A stretch of 64,000 nt of DNA. Source: Otis tarda (taxonomy: Eukaryota > Chordata > Aves > Otidiformes > Otididae). Within the stretch, counting starts at the first letter, position 1, and each line of letters starts with the position of its first letter. The position numbers and the translations under genes were made by a program. The stretch spans positions 45,771,001 to 45,835,000 of the forward strand of contig CM048552.1 of assembly GCA_026413225.1 (NCBI GenBank), given 5' to 3'. The notes beneath the pieces were generated by a model. That model saw only the letters and a program-made list of their open reading frames with translations, was not told where the DNA came from and searched no databases. Shown piece after piece: positions 1 through 12,972 of this stretch.

Positions 1-237
1 CCGCTCAGCTTCTTCACATCTTCTCTTCTCTCTTTTTTTTTTTTTTTTTCCCCTTCTTAAATACGTTATCGCAGAAGTGTTATCATGGAACATTCTGCTA
101 CCAATCGGCTCGGCCTTGGCCAGCAGCAGGTCTGCCCTAGGCCTGGCCGAGTCCACTGAACAAAGGGGAGCAACTTCTAGCAGTTTCCTACAGAAGCTAC
201 CACCTTAGGCCCCCCCTCACTAAACAAAACCACGACA
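1..237 (-). mobile_element. ERVL-like solo LTR, family A, truncated by the window edge
   Basis: This is the U3/promoter end of an avian endogenous retrovirus LTR, read on the minus strand. It matches the U3 ends of the copies at 26265, 59072 and 60101: a poly-pyrimidine tract, then the reversed TATA motif cttaaata (56-63), a GC-rich U3, and the terminus cactaaacaaaaccacgaca ending at 237. The rest of the LTR lies left of the window, so its target duplication cannot be checked; the right flank would be acttg (238-242). No retroviral coding sequence follows, so within the window it behaves as a solo LTR. ERVL-like is inferred from the 5-bp duplications of other copies. Confidence 0.88.
56..63 (-). 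promoter_or_regulatory. LTR TATA box (TATTTAAG on the minus strand)
   Basis: The motif is conserved at the same relative place in the family A copies at 26265, 59072, 60101 and 52526, about 170-185 bp in from the U3 terminus. It would direct transcription leftward, out of the window. Activity is unknown. Confidence 0.5.
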
Positions 238-672
238 ACTTGCTACAAAGTCATATCCTCCTCAAGGTCCAGCTGTAATTATGGATGCAAATTTTACAAG
301 CTATCTATCTCCACTGCACTTTTTACAAACTTAAATATGCTGTTGTGATTGTTTCTCTCTTCCCCTTCCCTGATCCTCCTGTGCAAAGCAAAAGACTGAT
401 TTAGTTCAAATTAAAATCCCTCATATATATCTATATATAAATATATATGAGTTTTTGTGCGGAAGTCACAGGACAGTTAATATTTGTTAAAGGGATATTG
501 CTTTAAAAGTGATACTCCGCTGTGTAACTGTCAGTAAGAGATGTGCAAATTATTTTCTTTTTTTTTCACTTCACAGAGTCTTCTTATTTTAAGCTTGTTT
601 CAAGAAACTTAAATATATAATTGTAATATCTATTTTAGTTGAAACTGAAGAGTATTTACTTTATATATAATA
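238..672. other. AT-rich unique sequence, no gene seen
   Basis: No coding signal. It contains an irregular TA-rich patch around 420-450 (atatat runs with partial self-complementarity) and T-runs near 555-570. Confidence 0.6.
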
Positions 673-1058
673 ATCATAGGATCATAGAATAGTTTGGGTT
701 GGAAGGGAACTGTAAAGGTCATCTAGTTCAACCCCTCTGCAAGGAGCAGGGACATCTCCAATTGGATCAGGATGCTCAGAGCCCTGTCCAACCTGGTCTT
801 CAGCGTTTTCAGGGATGGGGCATCTACCACCTCTCTGGGCAACCTGTTCCAGTGTTTCACCACCCTCATTGTACAAAATTTCTTCCTTATACCTAGTCTA
901 AATCTACCCTCTTTTAGTTTAAAAACATTACCCCTTGTTCTACTGCAACAGGCCCTGGCAAAAAGTTTGTCCTCGTCTTTCTTATAAGCCCCCTTTAAGT
1001 ACTGAAATGCTGCAATAAGGTCTCCCCGGAGACGACTTTTCCCCAGGTTGAATAATCT
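673..1058 (-). mobile_element. CR1 LINE, 5'-truncated 3' end
   Basis: CR1 is the non-LTR retrotransposon typical of birds. It is read here on the minus strand. The left edge is the CR1 3' terminus (reversed ATTCTATG-type repeats: tcataggatcatagaatag), followed by the conserved 3' UTR core (reversed: gggatggggcatctaccacc, gggcaacctgttccagtg) and the last part of the ORF2 reverse-transcriptase region. The 5' end is cut off near 1058, as usual for CR1. Stops and substitutions break the frame, so the copy is dead. Confidence 0.93.
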
Positions 1059-4000
1059 GTGGTCTTAGTTCAGTGGGACTTAACCAAAATCAGGAATTCC
1101 AAAGATGGGAATCAGTTCCATATTAGATATCTTAATTCAGATGCCTACATGCATTATATCTCCACATATGTTCCTAGCATCAGTTAGGATGCTCTAAAGT
1201 ATTTGCAGTATCTGCATGAAACTGGTAGGTAGGTCATAGGCTCTATGAGAAATCCATGTTCTGTGGAAGAGGCACCATCTCAAATTTCAGTATGTTGTGG
1301 GCAGCTGAATGAAATCATCAGTCAATGCCAGTAACACCGTGAAAAGCTACATATCTAAGCAGCTCTGAGGTTTCTAATAATTTATTAGATTTCTATTATG
1401 TCTACCAGGAGTTTGGACACTTGAGTGCCTCCTAATAGCACATAGTTTTAAATATTGTCATCAGGACTTGAATTTCGCTGCAGGGTTCAGCTTTCTAAAA
1501 TGGCTGTCTAGTGTTATTTTATTTTCTGCAGTGATACCGTATCTAAGTGTGGGAGCATCATAAATCTTGGTTCATATTTTTCAGCCCTGTTTGCCAGACC
1601 TCAGAGACCCAAAAATATCTTAGACAGGACTAGATGTCTATGTTTAGGTTACTGAATAATGCCCCAGATATCTAAAGTCTCAACCATTAATGAAAATTTT
1701 GGTGTGTAAGGAATCTGCTGACCCTGAGACCAAAAGAGTGCTGTTTGTGTGGCTTTCATGAAAAATTGTAGTTCAGTCCTTCACCACTTCTTACTGATAT
1801 CTCAACTTCACAGCAACGGTGGAACAAATAAAGTCTTACACTGTTCTATTCATGCATTTAATATTCACCAACCAGTAGGCTGTGATACCTTGGTTTATTT
1901 TTACTTTGTAGGAGATTTTCAAGTACTTTCTGGAACTGCTTATCTTCCAAGATCAGACAAGAATAGATGCATCATCCTGGCATGAATCAGGCTGAATTGA
2001 TTCAAAAGGATGGTGAAGTTCTTGGCAAACTCGCTTTTGTTTTTCTGTTAGCAACACAAACATCTCATACGTGAGGTTTGTGCACGTTGATGCTTCAGTG
2101 CAAACTTTTTTCACAGTACCATCAAAACTAGCTCAGTAAGAAACAGAAAAGGTCAAACATTTAGTTATGGAAAAGAAAAAAAAAGGAGATGAGAGACAGT
2201 TGCTTCAGAACGGAAATGCTTTGAATTTTAAATCTTATTTTTTACAGATTTAATAGATTACTAATTTACTCCCAGATTCAAATCTTGCATGGGTTTTCCT
2301 TTATTTGTATGCCTGTGCATATCAGTCTGTGGAAGAAAGACATACACATTCCAAGTAGCAGACTGGAAATGAAGGGATGGACTATATAGAGACTGCATGA
2401 ATTACCCAATGTGTAGGCAGACAAGGAGACGACAGCAGGTTAGAGCCAACAATTTTAAGAGCACCTTATGGACTTAATTATTGAAGTTCAAAAAGTCTTC
2501 AAAAGCCAATTAGAACTGCTATTTGTAATAGCTAAAGCAATTAATATGGAAATATAGCAAGAATGAGCCTTTCAGTTTGAAAACCCCAAGGAATTCTTTG
2601 TTACGGGTCTTTCAAATCACTTTCAGAAATTTGGAAAGAAAATTGAACGGGGATTTCCTGCTGTTGTGTAAGATAAACAGTACATTTTTCTGCATGGGTA
2701 ACACATTGTAGTTGCAACACTCCACAGTGAAATCTCATATCTGAGTGAAACAAAAAGTTACAACAAAGGTATAACCAAAGCCTACTAACAGTAGTCATTA
2801 CCTAACAGCACATTTGAGAATCATTTACACTGGGAGATGATTATTGTCTTTTAATAACCTTATTAAGGCACTATCAGACTGACAAGGGCTCCTGAAGTGG
2901 GAAAAATATACTAGAACATTTAATTCCATCTATTTGGAAATTAGATTTAGTAGAGGTAATGATAGAAGGATGCATTTTGCTGTATCTAAGCACTAATACA
3001 AAGTGTTTATTACTTTATCTACAGCAATATAATTTTTTTTAAAGTCTGGTAAAGAATCTCATTATTGCCTTTGTAAGCTCAAATGTGTTCCAGGCTTGAT
3101 GTCTGTTACACTAGTGGGTACTGTGGCAGCATATAAGTTAATTTCAGCAAAGGGCAGAGGTCTCTCCATAGCTATTTCCATCTTTCTTTTCAGTTTAAAG
3201 TTAAATACATTCTTTGAAGAGCTCTGTTAAAGACCTTCCAGCACTCTAATACAAAATGGAGACATAAGGCACGCCACCGTACATATTTTTTCAGGTGTCT
3301 CTTTCAGTGAATCTATTGGATGTGTTGTCTGAATAAAATATAGCAGCCTCTATAGCAGCAAAGGCAAATAGTAACTTTCACTATAGCCAACTTGTATTTT
3401 CCAGTGTGGTCCACAAGTTTCATCATTTACCGACGTCTACATAAGACTACAATGGCATATGCATATATCCAAAGGAATACTTACACGAAAACACCAAAAG
3501 CGATTAAACAGTCCATGCTTCCTGTTGAAATCCAAGATACCATCCACAGTTAATTGGATTCAGTGTTTTTCAACCTATGCTAAATACAGGGATTGGAAGT
3601 TTCAGTGTAAATCACATTCTGCCAGAGATATTATTTTCATGGGACATGTGCATTTTGAATCCCCTGATCCTGAAGAAGGAAACTCACTGTGAGAGACAAT
3701 AAGTAAACACTGAATTACTAGGTCAAAACAAAGAATATTGTATTTTCATTCAGAAGTTTCCTGTGAAGAGAGCAGGACAGCTGACTACCTGTTCAGTTTT
3801 TATAAGAAAGAGCCCAGGAGCCTAACTAAAAATGATTCAGTATTTTCTATACTATATGGAGTGAGGCTTTAAATTAGGTACAGATAGCTTTCATAGTCTT
3901 CTCTCAGAATTTTTTATCTGTTTCCTTGAGATGTTTACCCAGTATACTGTCACTAATGTATTCCATACATTTTGAATTCCTAACTCTCTTCATTTACTAC

Positions 4001-6689
4001 ATAGCTAGGTTAGTTGTCTTCCTCAGGGTTATGAATTCTTCCAATTGCCCATGTCCCATTGTCAATCTGTTTTCAATATGGATCCCGAGTTTATCTCTCT
4101 AATATCAATGACAACAAGAACAAGATCTCTGGATCTTCAGAAGTACAGTGATTTCTGACAGAGAAATATGATCTTTCCTCAGCTTTTCTTTGCTGTGTCT
4201 GTACTAGCATTCAATGGCTCTACATACCTGCTGTAAATATAAACCAGATGCTGAACTGACTCAGGTTAAAAATAAATCTCCAAACCCAGTTATTTTTTAG
4301 TAGGATTATTTTATTTGAATTCAAGATCCATGAACTATTATAGTGGTGTGAAAGTGATGGCAAACTATTATCCAGACTAAGAATGGAGAGCCAAGGGCAA
4401 GGAAAGAAGTGGGAACTTTTCACCTGGTTCTGCAGCCAAAGTCAATGCTCAACAGAACTTTGGTGCCAATCTCTTCTCTGCAATGGGTGGGTGCTACAGA
4501 AAAGGTCAATATAAAAGAAATCTAATCTATGATCCTTGTCCTTCACTGGTGATGATTTAAATATATCTACAGAAGATTTTTGTGTTGTTAAATCTCCTAA
4601 TTTTGCTGTGGTGCATCAAGTCCAATTCCTATTAAGACAAATTGGTACTTCTTTTATAAATATTTCAGATGTATGCTGAAGCCTCTTTTATCAGCTCTGA
4701 GGATTTACTTGATTCAGCTGGTAGCACGTGGAAATGAAGGACTGAGCAGACTGCAGACATTTGGGATTACTCTTCTAATGTCTTTTATAAATATGAAATC
4801 TTGTCATTCTGGCTAAATTCCATTAGATGGTCAGGTAGTCTTAATCTTGCAAATCTTAAACATATATTTTTAAAAAGTTATGTAACTCTTGAAAATCTCA
4901 CTGTGGGGTTATAAATAATTGCAGCAAATAATTGCCTGCAATCATTGCATGCACATAATTAAACAAGAAAAAAAAGCTAAGGAGGTTTTTGAAACTCTAT
5001 ATTCTGAAATTGTCATGTCTAAAGGAGCATCAATAACAAGCCATAAAAGCCAAACAGGATATGTATCCTTTTGATATAGATTTCAAATGGGCATTCTGGG
5101 AGAGAAAAGTCTGGCTGCAGTTCAAGGGAAATACTGCACTGCAGTCCTATATTATACTGTTCTCAGTATAAGAACATCTGGACCATCCCATCTCATATCC
5201 TATCATTATACAGATTATTTGACCTATATTTGTCTCAACATTAATTCCTGGTACTTCTGGTCTTGGTTATGCAATACTGTATGCCTACAGAGGATGGTAA
5301 GAGCTTACAACAAAAGTCGCACCTGGGGTTTGAAGAAATCTCAATAGTGGATATTGTGACATAGATTGATGTTTATAAGCTGTAATTCAATATAAAGTTT
5401 CTAGATGAAAGCAAATAGAATATGCCAGACAAACTTTATAGAAATAATGGAAACAGCTTAAGCTGATTGTTTTCCAGAAGAATGTCATGTTATAGATTTT
5501 CCCACCATATTTTTTAATATTATTTGCCAAGTTAACCTTGTCTGTTTTGAAGCATCTCTAATACTCTGTCTGAAGGCCATGATCTTTACTGATAAGGTGG
5601 TGGAGCAGGTTAGTCATATTGTCTGCAGTGGGAGAATATAGTCAAAAAGTAACTTCAGAAACATTTTGAAGCCAATGCAAAAATCTCCTGCTCCCCGCCC
5701 ATCTCACAGTAAATGGTATTCTGAATAAAATTTCCACCTGTACTTACAGTGAAATGTGAAAAGTGAAAGTTTAGCCAAACTGCCATAATGTATATCCAGC
5801 AGAGGGATAAACAAATCTTTTATGAAATACATTAAATCTATTTTACAGTGATTTTGTTATTATATTAAAATAGACATTCCTTATTTCATCAATAGTCTTA
5901 GAACAGTGAATATGCATTATCCTGCACATTACCTGTGGAAAAATACAAACATGATATTTGGTGAGATGCTACAAAGAAGATAATGTCTACATTATCTATT
6001 AATATTTTCTATAAAACAATCCCCCCTACAGTCAATTAATTCATGTTATCTGAGTTTTGTTGAATTTGCAAATTTACTTATAATTTTAATAGATCATATC
6101 TTGATCATAGCTTTATAAGGAAGATGGAAAAACTTGAGACAAGTGTTTTTTTTCAACAGTGTTGAGAATATTTGCAAATGATTTAACACTTTTTCTGATA
6201 AAGTTTCTTTCATAAAGATGAAAAATACCTATTTCATTCTTTGGTTTCTGGAGTGAAAAAAAACCAAAACAGTAACTGTGAATACAAAACTTATCAAACA
6301 TGAAAAAAAAAAAACCTCTAATAAGGTATTCTGCAGTCTCTAAGCCACAAAAGAAATCTATATGAACTGCAATGAAGTTATTCATCAATGCAATAAGCTC
6401 TCAGCCTTCAATCTTTAAATTAGCATGCATGTAATCAAACATGAAAACAAAGTATGTGGACTACAGAGGTTGCTTCCTCTTCCTTTCATATTGTTTCTGG
6501 GACTTAATGACCAGTACCTCATGTTTTGAAATAAAGCAATTTTCCTCTTTCAGAGGGCACTTAAATAAATTTGGAGTAATATGAAATAAGAAGATGGATT
6601 ATTCTCTAACCCTCATGAGCAATCAGATTAAACCCTGAATCCTGAAATGTGATTATTCACATCATTGTCTAGGCTCACATAGAAACAAT
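1059..6689. other. AT-rich unique sequence, no gene seen
   Basis: I read both strands and found no recognisable exon, RNA gene or repeat. Open frames are all under 95 codons, start at random ATGs and show no protein family signal. Short A or T runs occur (for example near 2168 and 6300). Confidence 0.6.
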
Positions 6690-6870
6690 TTTAATAATGG
6701 TTGGAAAGCTATCCAGTCATTTGTTAAATCTAACCACCTGGATGACCTCCTGTGGAAAGTTTTCTCCACATGTTGATTACACTTTGTGTTAGGAAAGATC
6801 TCCTTTTATTGAGTTAAATTTACAGCTGTTTAATTTTATCACATGTCCCTTTCTTTCCTATGATACATTC
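6690..6870 (-). mobile_element. Ancient CR1/L3-type LINE scrap
   Basis: The stretch reads like the old CR1 3' region on the minus strand. It has a 'tctccaca...gattacactttgtgttaggaaagat' block followed by 'cctttta...ttaaatttacagctg...ttaattttatcacatgtccc'. That order is familiar from ancient amniote CR1/L3 copies. Divergence is heavy and the borders are approximate. This rests on pattern memory, not an alignment. Confidence 0.45.
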
Positions 6871-9800
6871 AAATTTGCTCTCATTAAAGTTAATGGAAGC
6901 TTTGCCTTTGAGAGTACTATTTGTAAGGATTATGCATTTATTTCCAGCTGCTTATTCTGAAATCACATATAAAGCTGTCTGGTACAAAGGAAATCCATTT
7001 CTCTGAGTTTGATTCACAGACTATTGAAATGATTGATTTCAGTGGGGGCTGGATTAGATCCTTTTTCAGGAAATAGTCACGAAAGCTTCACATAAACATA
7101 TTTATATATCTTTTTTGTGTCTCAGCTAAGAAGCCATACTGGGGAGTTATGAATTTCTAACTGACTGAATAACAGCAGCTTCAAAATTCAGATACTCAAA
7201 TACAGCAAAAATGTGGTTTTCTCTTTTCTAAAAACAATAAAAATAATGAAAATTGGAAAAGTAATTGAATCAATTCATGAATGTGAATGAGGTAAAAAAT
7301 GTCAAAGATGATTGTGAGGTCATTTCAGGTCTGAGTTCTCTGCTTCACAGAACAAATAGTAATATTTTATCCTGCTTAGTATGCTCAGTAACTTCCACTA
7401 TGCAAAGCCTATTTCTGCCCTTACTTGAAGAAAAGGAAATAGCCAAACCCTGTTAGTCACTAAACTCAAACCAAGCTAAGTATAACTGAGTGTCTCCACA
7501 GTGCACCAGATAGTGATGTGACAAAACGCAGCTAAATCATTCAAATACTCTTTATTTCTCTTTTAATGACTGACAATTATTTCACAGACATGGAAATAAA
7601 ATTAGTTTTCTAGTTAAAAAGGTCTGACATGAGCCAGGAGAACCAAATTCTAGACAAGCAGCTGGATAGAGACTAGACCTGTGACTGAGAATTCCCATGG
7701 AATTTGGTAGGATCCTGCCAGTGTTAACAAAGTACATTTTATAAAAAAAGCTTTCTGTGTTCATACTGAGTTTTAAATGATTCTTTATGGAGGAGATTTT
7801 CAGAAATACTACTGAAGCAAGAACTCGATTCCTATCAGTTCAATCACTGTCTAAAAGTAATTGTCCCAGTGCATACTCTTAGTGTATGTCAATGAAACTA
7901 CAAAGTGATTCAATTTAACTGTCTTTCACAAACAAAAACTAATTTTCCTTATGTTGAAACTGCTGACTGCTGAGCTGTAAAGTCCTAGTAGCCTCTTTAC
8001 ATCTTTGAGACATAATTAAAAAAGAAAGGTATAGAACCAAAGTAAACAACTGTTTTCTTTTTCTCTTTCTGTCTCTTGCTTATTCTCTCTCTCTTTGCAT
8101 CAACATATTTAGTTGTCCACCTTTATTCAAATACAGCTACACCTGGACTGAGTCGTGGGTGATCACTGCAGTTGATGCTATGCTCTTGGGCCCTTGGCTG
8201 GGCAGATTAGATCTCTGTGAAGCTTGTTCTGTGGTTGTTCACTGGACTGCCATATAATCATGTCCTGTGAGGGAAATCTGTTCCACCTCAACATTAGATT
8301 GGGACAAATCTGACATGACTGAGAAACCTATTAGATATATCAACTTGCTTAAGAAGTCTTCAAGAGTCTAGACATAAGTTAATGATAATGATAATATCAT
8401 GAGTTAATATTACCTATACAGGTTTGAAATATTTTGTCTAGTCTTAAAATGATAACATTTTTATTATGAAAAATACCATTATTATTTTTAATGCTAAAGC
8501 TACTTTGGTAATAAAACATTGATCTTTTAAAGATTTTATTGCTCAGAGCAGGGTTCAGATCGTGAAAGCACATGACATCTGGTGCTCGGTTATTTGAAGA
8601 CCTGGCCCACTGTGAAGTGCTGAAAATGTGAAACTCCTGTCCTGAGTGATTCTGAAAACTAAACTCTTAGCCATGAAATAATTTGTGAAGCTGATTTTTA
8701 CCTCCCATGGGACAAACTATTGTTGTAAGTTACTGTATAAATAAACTTTCCTGAACTTTTTTTCAGCCAGGCTACGGAGACTAGGGAATCCTTTTAGATC
8801 TGTAGTGATGAAGTCTGGTTATTTTTACCCAACACTTCAGCACTCCTTGGGCTTAATCCATGTCCTCTGTAGTAACTGGGAATTTTTTCTGGTACCTTAG
8901 ATGTATCTAATTAGATATTTTCTATACATTTCTCAGTACATAAAAATTATTACAGTGACAAGCCTATACCACAAGGGTGACATCATTCTCATGCTGTAGT
9001 TTGAAGATGATATCTACAAAAATACCTAGGTCAGATTGTAAACCTCTGCTTATTTCATAAAATAAACCACAGTAAAAATAATTGTAGTATAAATAAACCT
9101 ACATACAGGCAAAAAAATAGCCTCAATTTAAATTACATTCTATAGATAGGCCACTATAAATACTTAATTATGTAGATAAAACTGCTTTATTTTCCTTCAC
9201 CTTTTTCAATTAATGAAACTGCTTTCAATACGTTTTAATAAATAATATACATAACTTAAACACAAAATTTTAGAAATTAAGTTCCTTAGATTGTATAAAT
9301 TGTCCTAAGTTTTTAGCTTTCAACATGGCTTTGGCAATTTACATTAGCTGAGGATGAGCCTTAAGATGATCAAAGGTTCAATATGTTTCTATTTTACATG
9401 ATTAAAAGTTCACTCTCTTGTAACTACATAAGATAATTTTGAGCTTAAAGAGGGCCGAAGAAATTAAATGAAGGCTTCTAATTGTTCTGAAAAGATTTGA
9501 TTTGAGGTTAATGATTCATTGTCAAAGCCCTTTTTCTTTCGTAAAAGTTATTGTTGAGGAATTAACAGGCCCAGGCTGACTAGGATGCTTGAACCTGTGA
9601 TACTTGCCAGTGCTTTGCATCCTGATTCTAGCAAAGAATAATTATAAATAGATTTCTAAACCTTGATTTAACAAGGCAAGCAGTAGGAGAGAAAACATGG
9701 GTTTATGACAAACATGCTTTCTTTTTTATTTCAATGTATTCGTACTAATATTTTTTCTTCCAAACTCATACATTCTTTTTCTTTCAGTCTAGACAATATA

Positions 9801-12184
9801 TTTAATAAAGAACACAATAAACTAAACTCTTCACCTTTTTAAGGGAAGAAATGAATTATATTCTCTCACACATTGCCCTGAGAAGCAAGTGAATGGATAG
9901 CTCAGTACTTCAGTCCCAGAGGCTTTCATGGGATCTACTTTTCTCAGCAGATGTTCTCATTCATCTTCTGTAACCTCTAGTTATGGTTAACTTTCCAAGT
10001 GACAAACTAACAGCAAACATGTTCAATTGCTATTTAGATGCTGAATCTTGAGAATTTTCCTCTATGAGTATCATACTCTGGAGAATCATATTGCAGGACC
10101 ACATCAGCAAGTTCAGCCAGTCAAAACTGAAAGTGTAGTGAGCTAATGGCATTGCTTCACCTGTGGACTACTAAGCTTATATGCTTTCTGTTCTGATAAT
10201 TAACTGCAGGCATTCAGAAATTGTTTCCCACAAAACACAGTGATTCTCAATTATCACAAAGTACCTTTGCTTTATTTTTTAAAGAAACATTTAGAAAAAA
10301 ACAGTGATCAGAATAAAGAAGGTGCTTGACTACATTCCTCTCTCTCTCTTATTTATTATTTTGTTTATATTTATTTGTGCATTTATTTATATTTATATTA
10401 TTTAGTCTTCAACATACAGATAGTATTATGGAGTATTTCAGGAAGAACTTAATATGTTTCACTTAAGTTGTCCATCTAGTTCTATTGAAAACTATATTCG
10501 TAATGTTATGCAGTTTAAAACGATTAACTATAAAACAAAAAGACTGGGAAAATTCAGTTAAGTCATTCTTACAAGATAACATCCATATTCTTGCTTTAGA
10601 AAATCTGTTCATTTTTCTTTCATTTTATTGACAACCTGTCATAACATGAGGAGATAGAGCTAGTGAGTATTCTGTTGAAAATTAATCACTTCTGGGAAGT
10701 CATGCTTGCTCAAAGACTGGTTTAGTTTCAGCAAGCCTGAATTCAAAACTCAGCACCCATGGTATTTTCTAGTACATTTGACTGAATCCTTTCTATTTTG
10801 ACACACTATCTTTTAAACCGAGGTCTGCATGTATACGAGAGTTTCAAAGTCGTCCTTCAGGCTTTAGTTACCTATTCCAAAGGCTTAAAACCCTTGGGCA
10901 CTGGTTGAACAAATAATCCTTAGTATTCTAATGATTTCTCACTGACTAAATAGATAAAGCTGAGTCTACCACCCTCCTGGGTCTGGAAATACACTTTATA
11001 CTTTCATAACCTTGTGGGTCCACAGCTCAATAAAACCCAAATATGTGATATTCTGGTATGCACATTATTCAGGGTAGGCTAAGCAGTACAGAAATTTAGA
11101 AGAGTAAATGAGCAAGCACATTCATAAATATTGAAGTGTAATTCGACTCCTAAAAGGCTATGAAAGTAGCTTCACAGGGTTCCAGACTTACTATATCTCA
11201 ATGACTTCCAGATTTTTATGAAGAGAGTGTAGATGATACATAAAGTGAAGTCCTGCTATATTAAAGTTTGTTTTACCTTGGATATTTCTACAATGTTGCG
11301 TAATAATATGATATACACTTAAATCTTCGGTAATAGATTCATAATCTATATGAAGTTACAAGAGGAAGATAGAAGGATGATAAAGATAGTGGTCACAAGT
11401 TTAATAAGAAAATGTGAAAAAAAACTGAAAAACACTGATTCTTGCATTAAAATGCTGCCTCCAGAAAAAATTAAAATCTTCAAAGATCAAAGTCAGTGTT
11501 TAAAGGTTCATAGAATGAATGCTGCTGAATCCTTTGCAGTACTTCACAGAAAACACCAACCACACACTGAAAGATCAGTCTTATTGGTTTTTGTTAAGTG
11601 CTGTATAGTATTAGAAAGATTATCAGTCTATTGTTAACCATCTTGAGAATATAGTCTGTGATTTTCAGGGGAAATAACTCACATCTTGAACAAATAAAAA
11701 TGTTTAACTATAACATAGCTTGTAAGCTGATTTATTAATCAAATGATGATCATGTGATAAGTTCCATCCTTGTAATTATACAAGGATGATAGATTTAGTC
11801 TTTTTTTTTTACTTCTAGTTGGAGATGGACAAATCCTTCTCACTTTATTTCCTATCAGGAAAAGGAATTTCGTTTTCCAGTGCAAGAGGTTTCAAATACA
11901 GTGTCAGAATGAGACAGGTCAGAGCACATGAAGTAAACTTACAGTATTCAATCAGCCAGTCTATTCAGGGATCACAAGAAGATCCATAGGCTCTGTTACT
12001 CTGATTCTGTTGAAATCAATGAAAGAATAATATCTTAATAATATATTTATAGATCTGAAGCAAGGAAAATTATAGATAATGTCCAGAGAGTAAACTTTGG
12101 CCCAAGTGACACCCTTCCAAAGGTAACATTCCCAACATACTTGAAATCAGTTCTTGCAAGCAGGCTGGCATGTTATTGTTATTT
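6871..12184. other. AT-rich unique sequence, no gene seen
   Basis: No exon or RNA gene is recognisable. It holds a small TC/ATTT-rich low-complexity patch at 10340-10403 and a moderately complex stretch at about 9330-9640 that could be conserved non-coding DNA. Confidence 0.6.
10340..10403. repeat. (TC)n followed by ATTT-rich low-complexity tract
   Basis: About six TC units run into imperfect ATTT/ATTTAT repeats. This is simple-sequence DNA with no further meaning visible. Confidence 0.8.
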
Positions 12185-12970
12185 GAAACATGAAAGATTG
12201 TTATTTGAACAAAGCAAATTACAAATTCCTGCACCTTGGGAGGAACAACCTCAGACACCAGTACATACTGGAGGTCTCTCATCTGGAAAGCAGGTTGGCA
12301 GAAAAGAATTTAGGGCTCCCGGTGGACACCAAGTTGTACATGAGCCAGCAATGTGTCCTTGCAGCAAAAATAAAAGGCTAACGGTGACTGAGGCTGCATT
12401 AGACAAAGAACTACCATCAGGTTGAGGGTGGTGATCTTTCCCCTCAATTCAGCACTGGTGAGGCCACACCTAGAGTACTGTGTCCAGTTATGGGCTCTCC
12501 AGCACAAGAGAGATACAGAGCTACTGAAGAGAGTCCAGTAAAGGGCCACAAAGATGACTAAGGGACATGGTCCACCTCTCTCCTATAAGGAAAGGCTGAG
12601 AGAGATGGACTGTCCAGCCTAGAGAAGAGAAGTCTCAGGAAGGGACCTTACAATGTGAATAAATAACTGATGGAGGGTGCGAAGAAGATGGAATCAGGCT
12701 CTTTTCAGCAGTGCCTAGGGATTGGACAAGAGGCAATGGGCACAAACTGAAACACAGGAGGTTCCCTCTGAGCTTCAGGAAACACTTTTTTACTGTGAGG
12801 GTGACTGAGCACTGGCACAGGGTGCCCAGAGCAGTTGTGGAGTCTCCATCCCTGGAGGTACTGAGAAACCATATGAACACGGTCCTGGGCAACTGGCCTT
12901 GCTTGAGCAGGTGGTTTGGACAAGATGACCTCCAGAGGTGCCTTCCAACCTCAATCATTCTGTGATTCTT
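12185..12970 (+). mobile_element. CR1 LINE, 5'-truncated, about 785 bp
   Basis: This is a plus-strand CR1 3' segment. It contains, in order, the end of the ORF2 reverse transcriptase (cctgcaccttggg; ctggtgaggccacacctaga; gtgtccagttatgggc; aaaggctgagagagatgga), the 3' UTR core (ttactgtgagggtgactgag; gggtgcccagagcagttgtgg; ccatccctggaggt) and the terminal cattctgtgattct. Several indels and stops break the frame, so it is an old inactive copy. The intact aaaggctgagagag segment is useful as an in-window control for the 2-nt lesion in the CR1 copies at 38.8 kb and 46.96 kb. Confidence 0.93.
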
Positions 12971-12972
12971 TA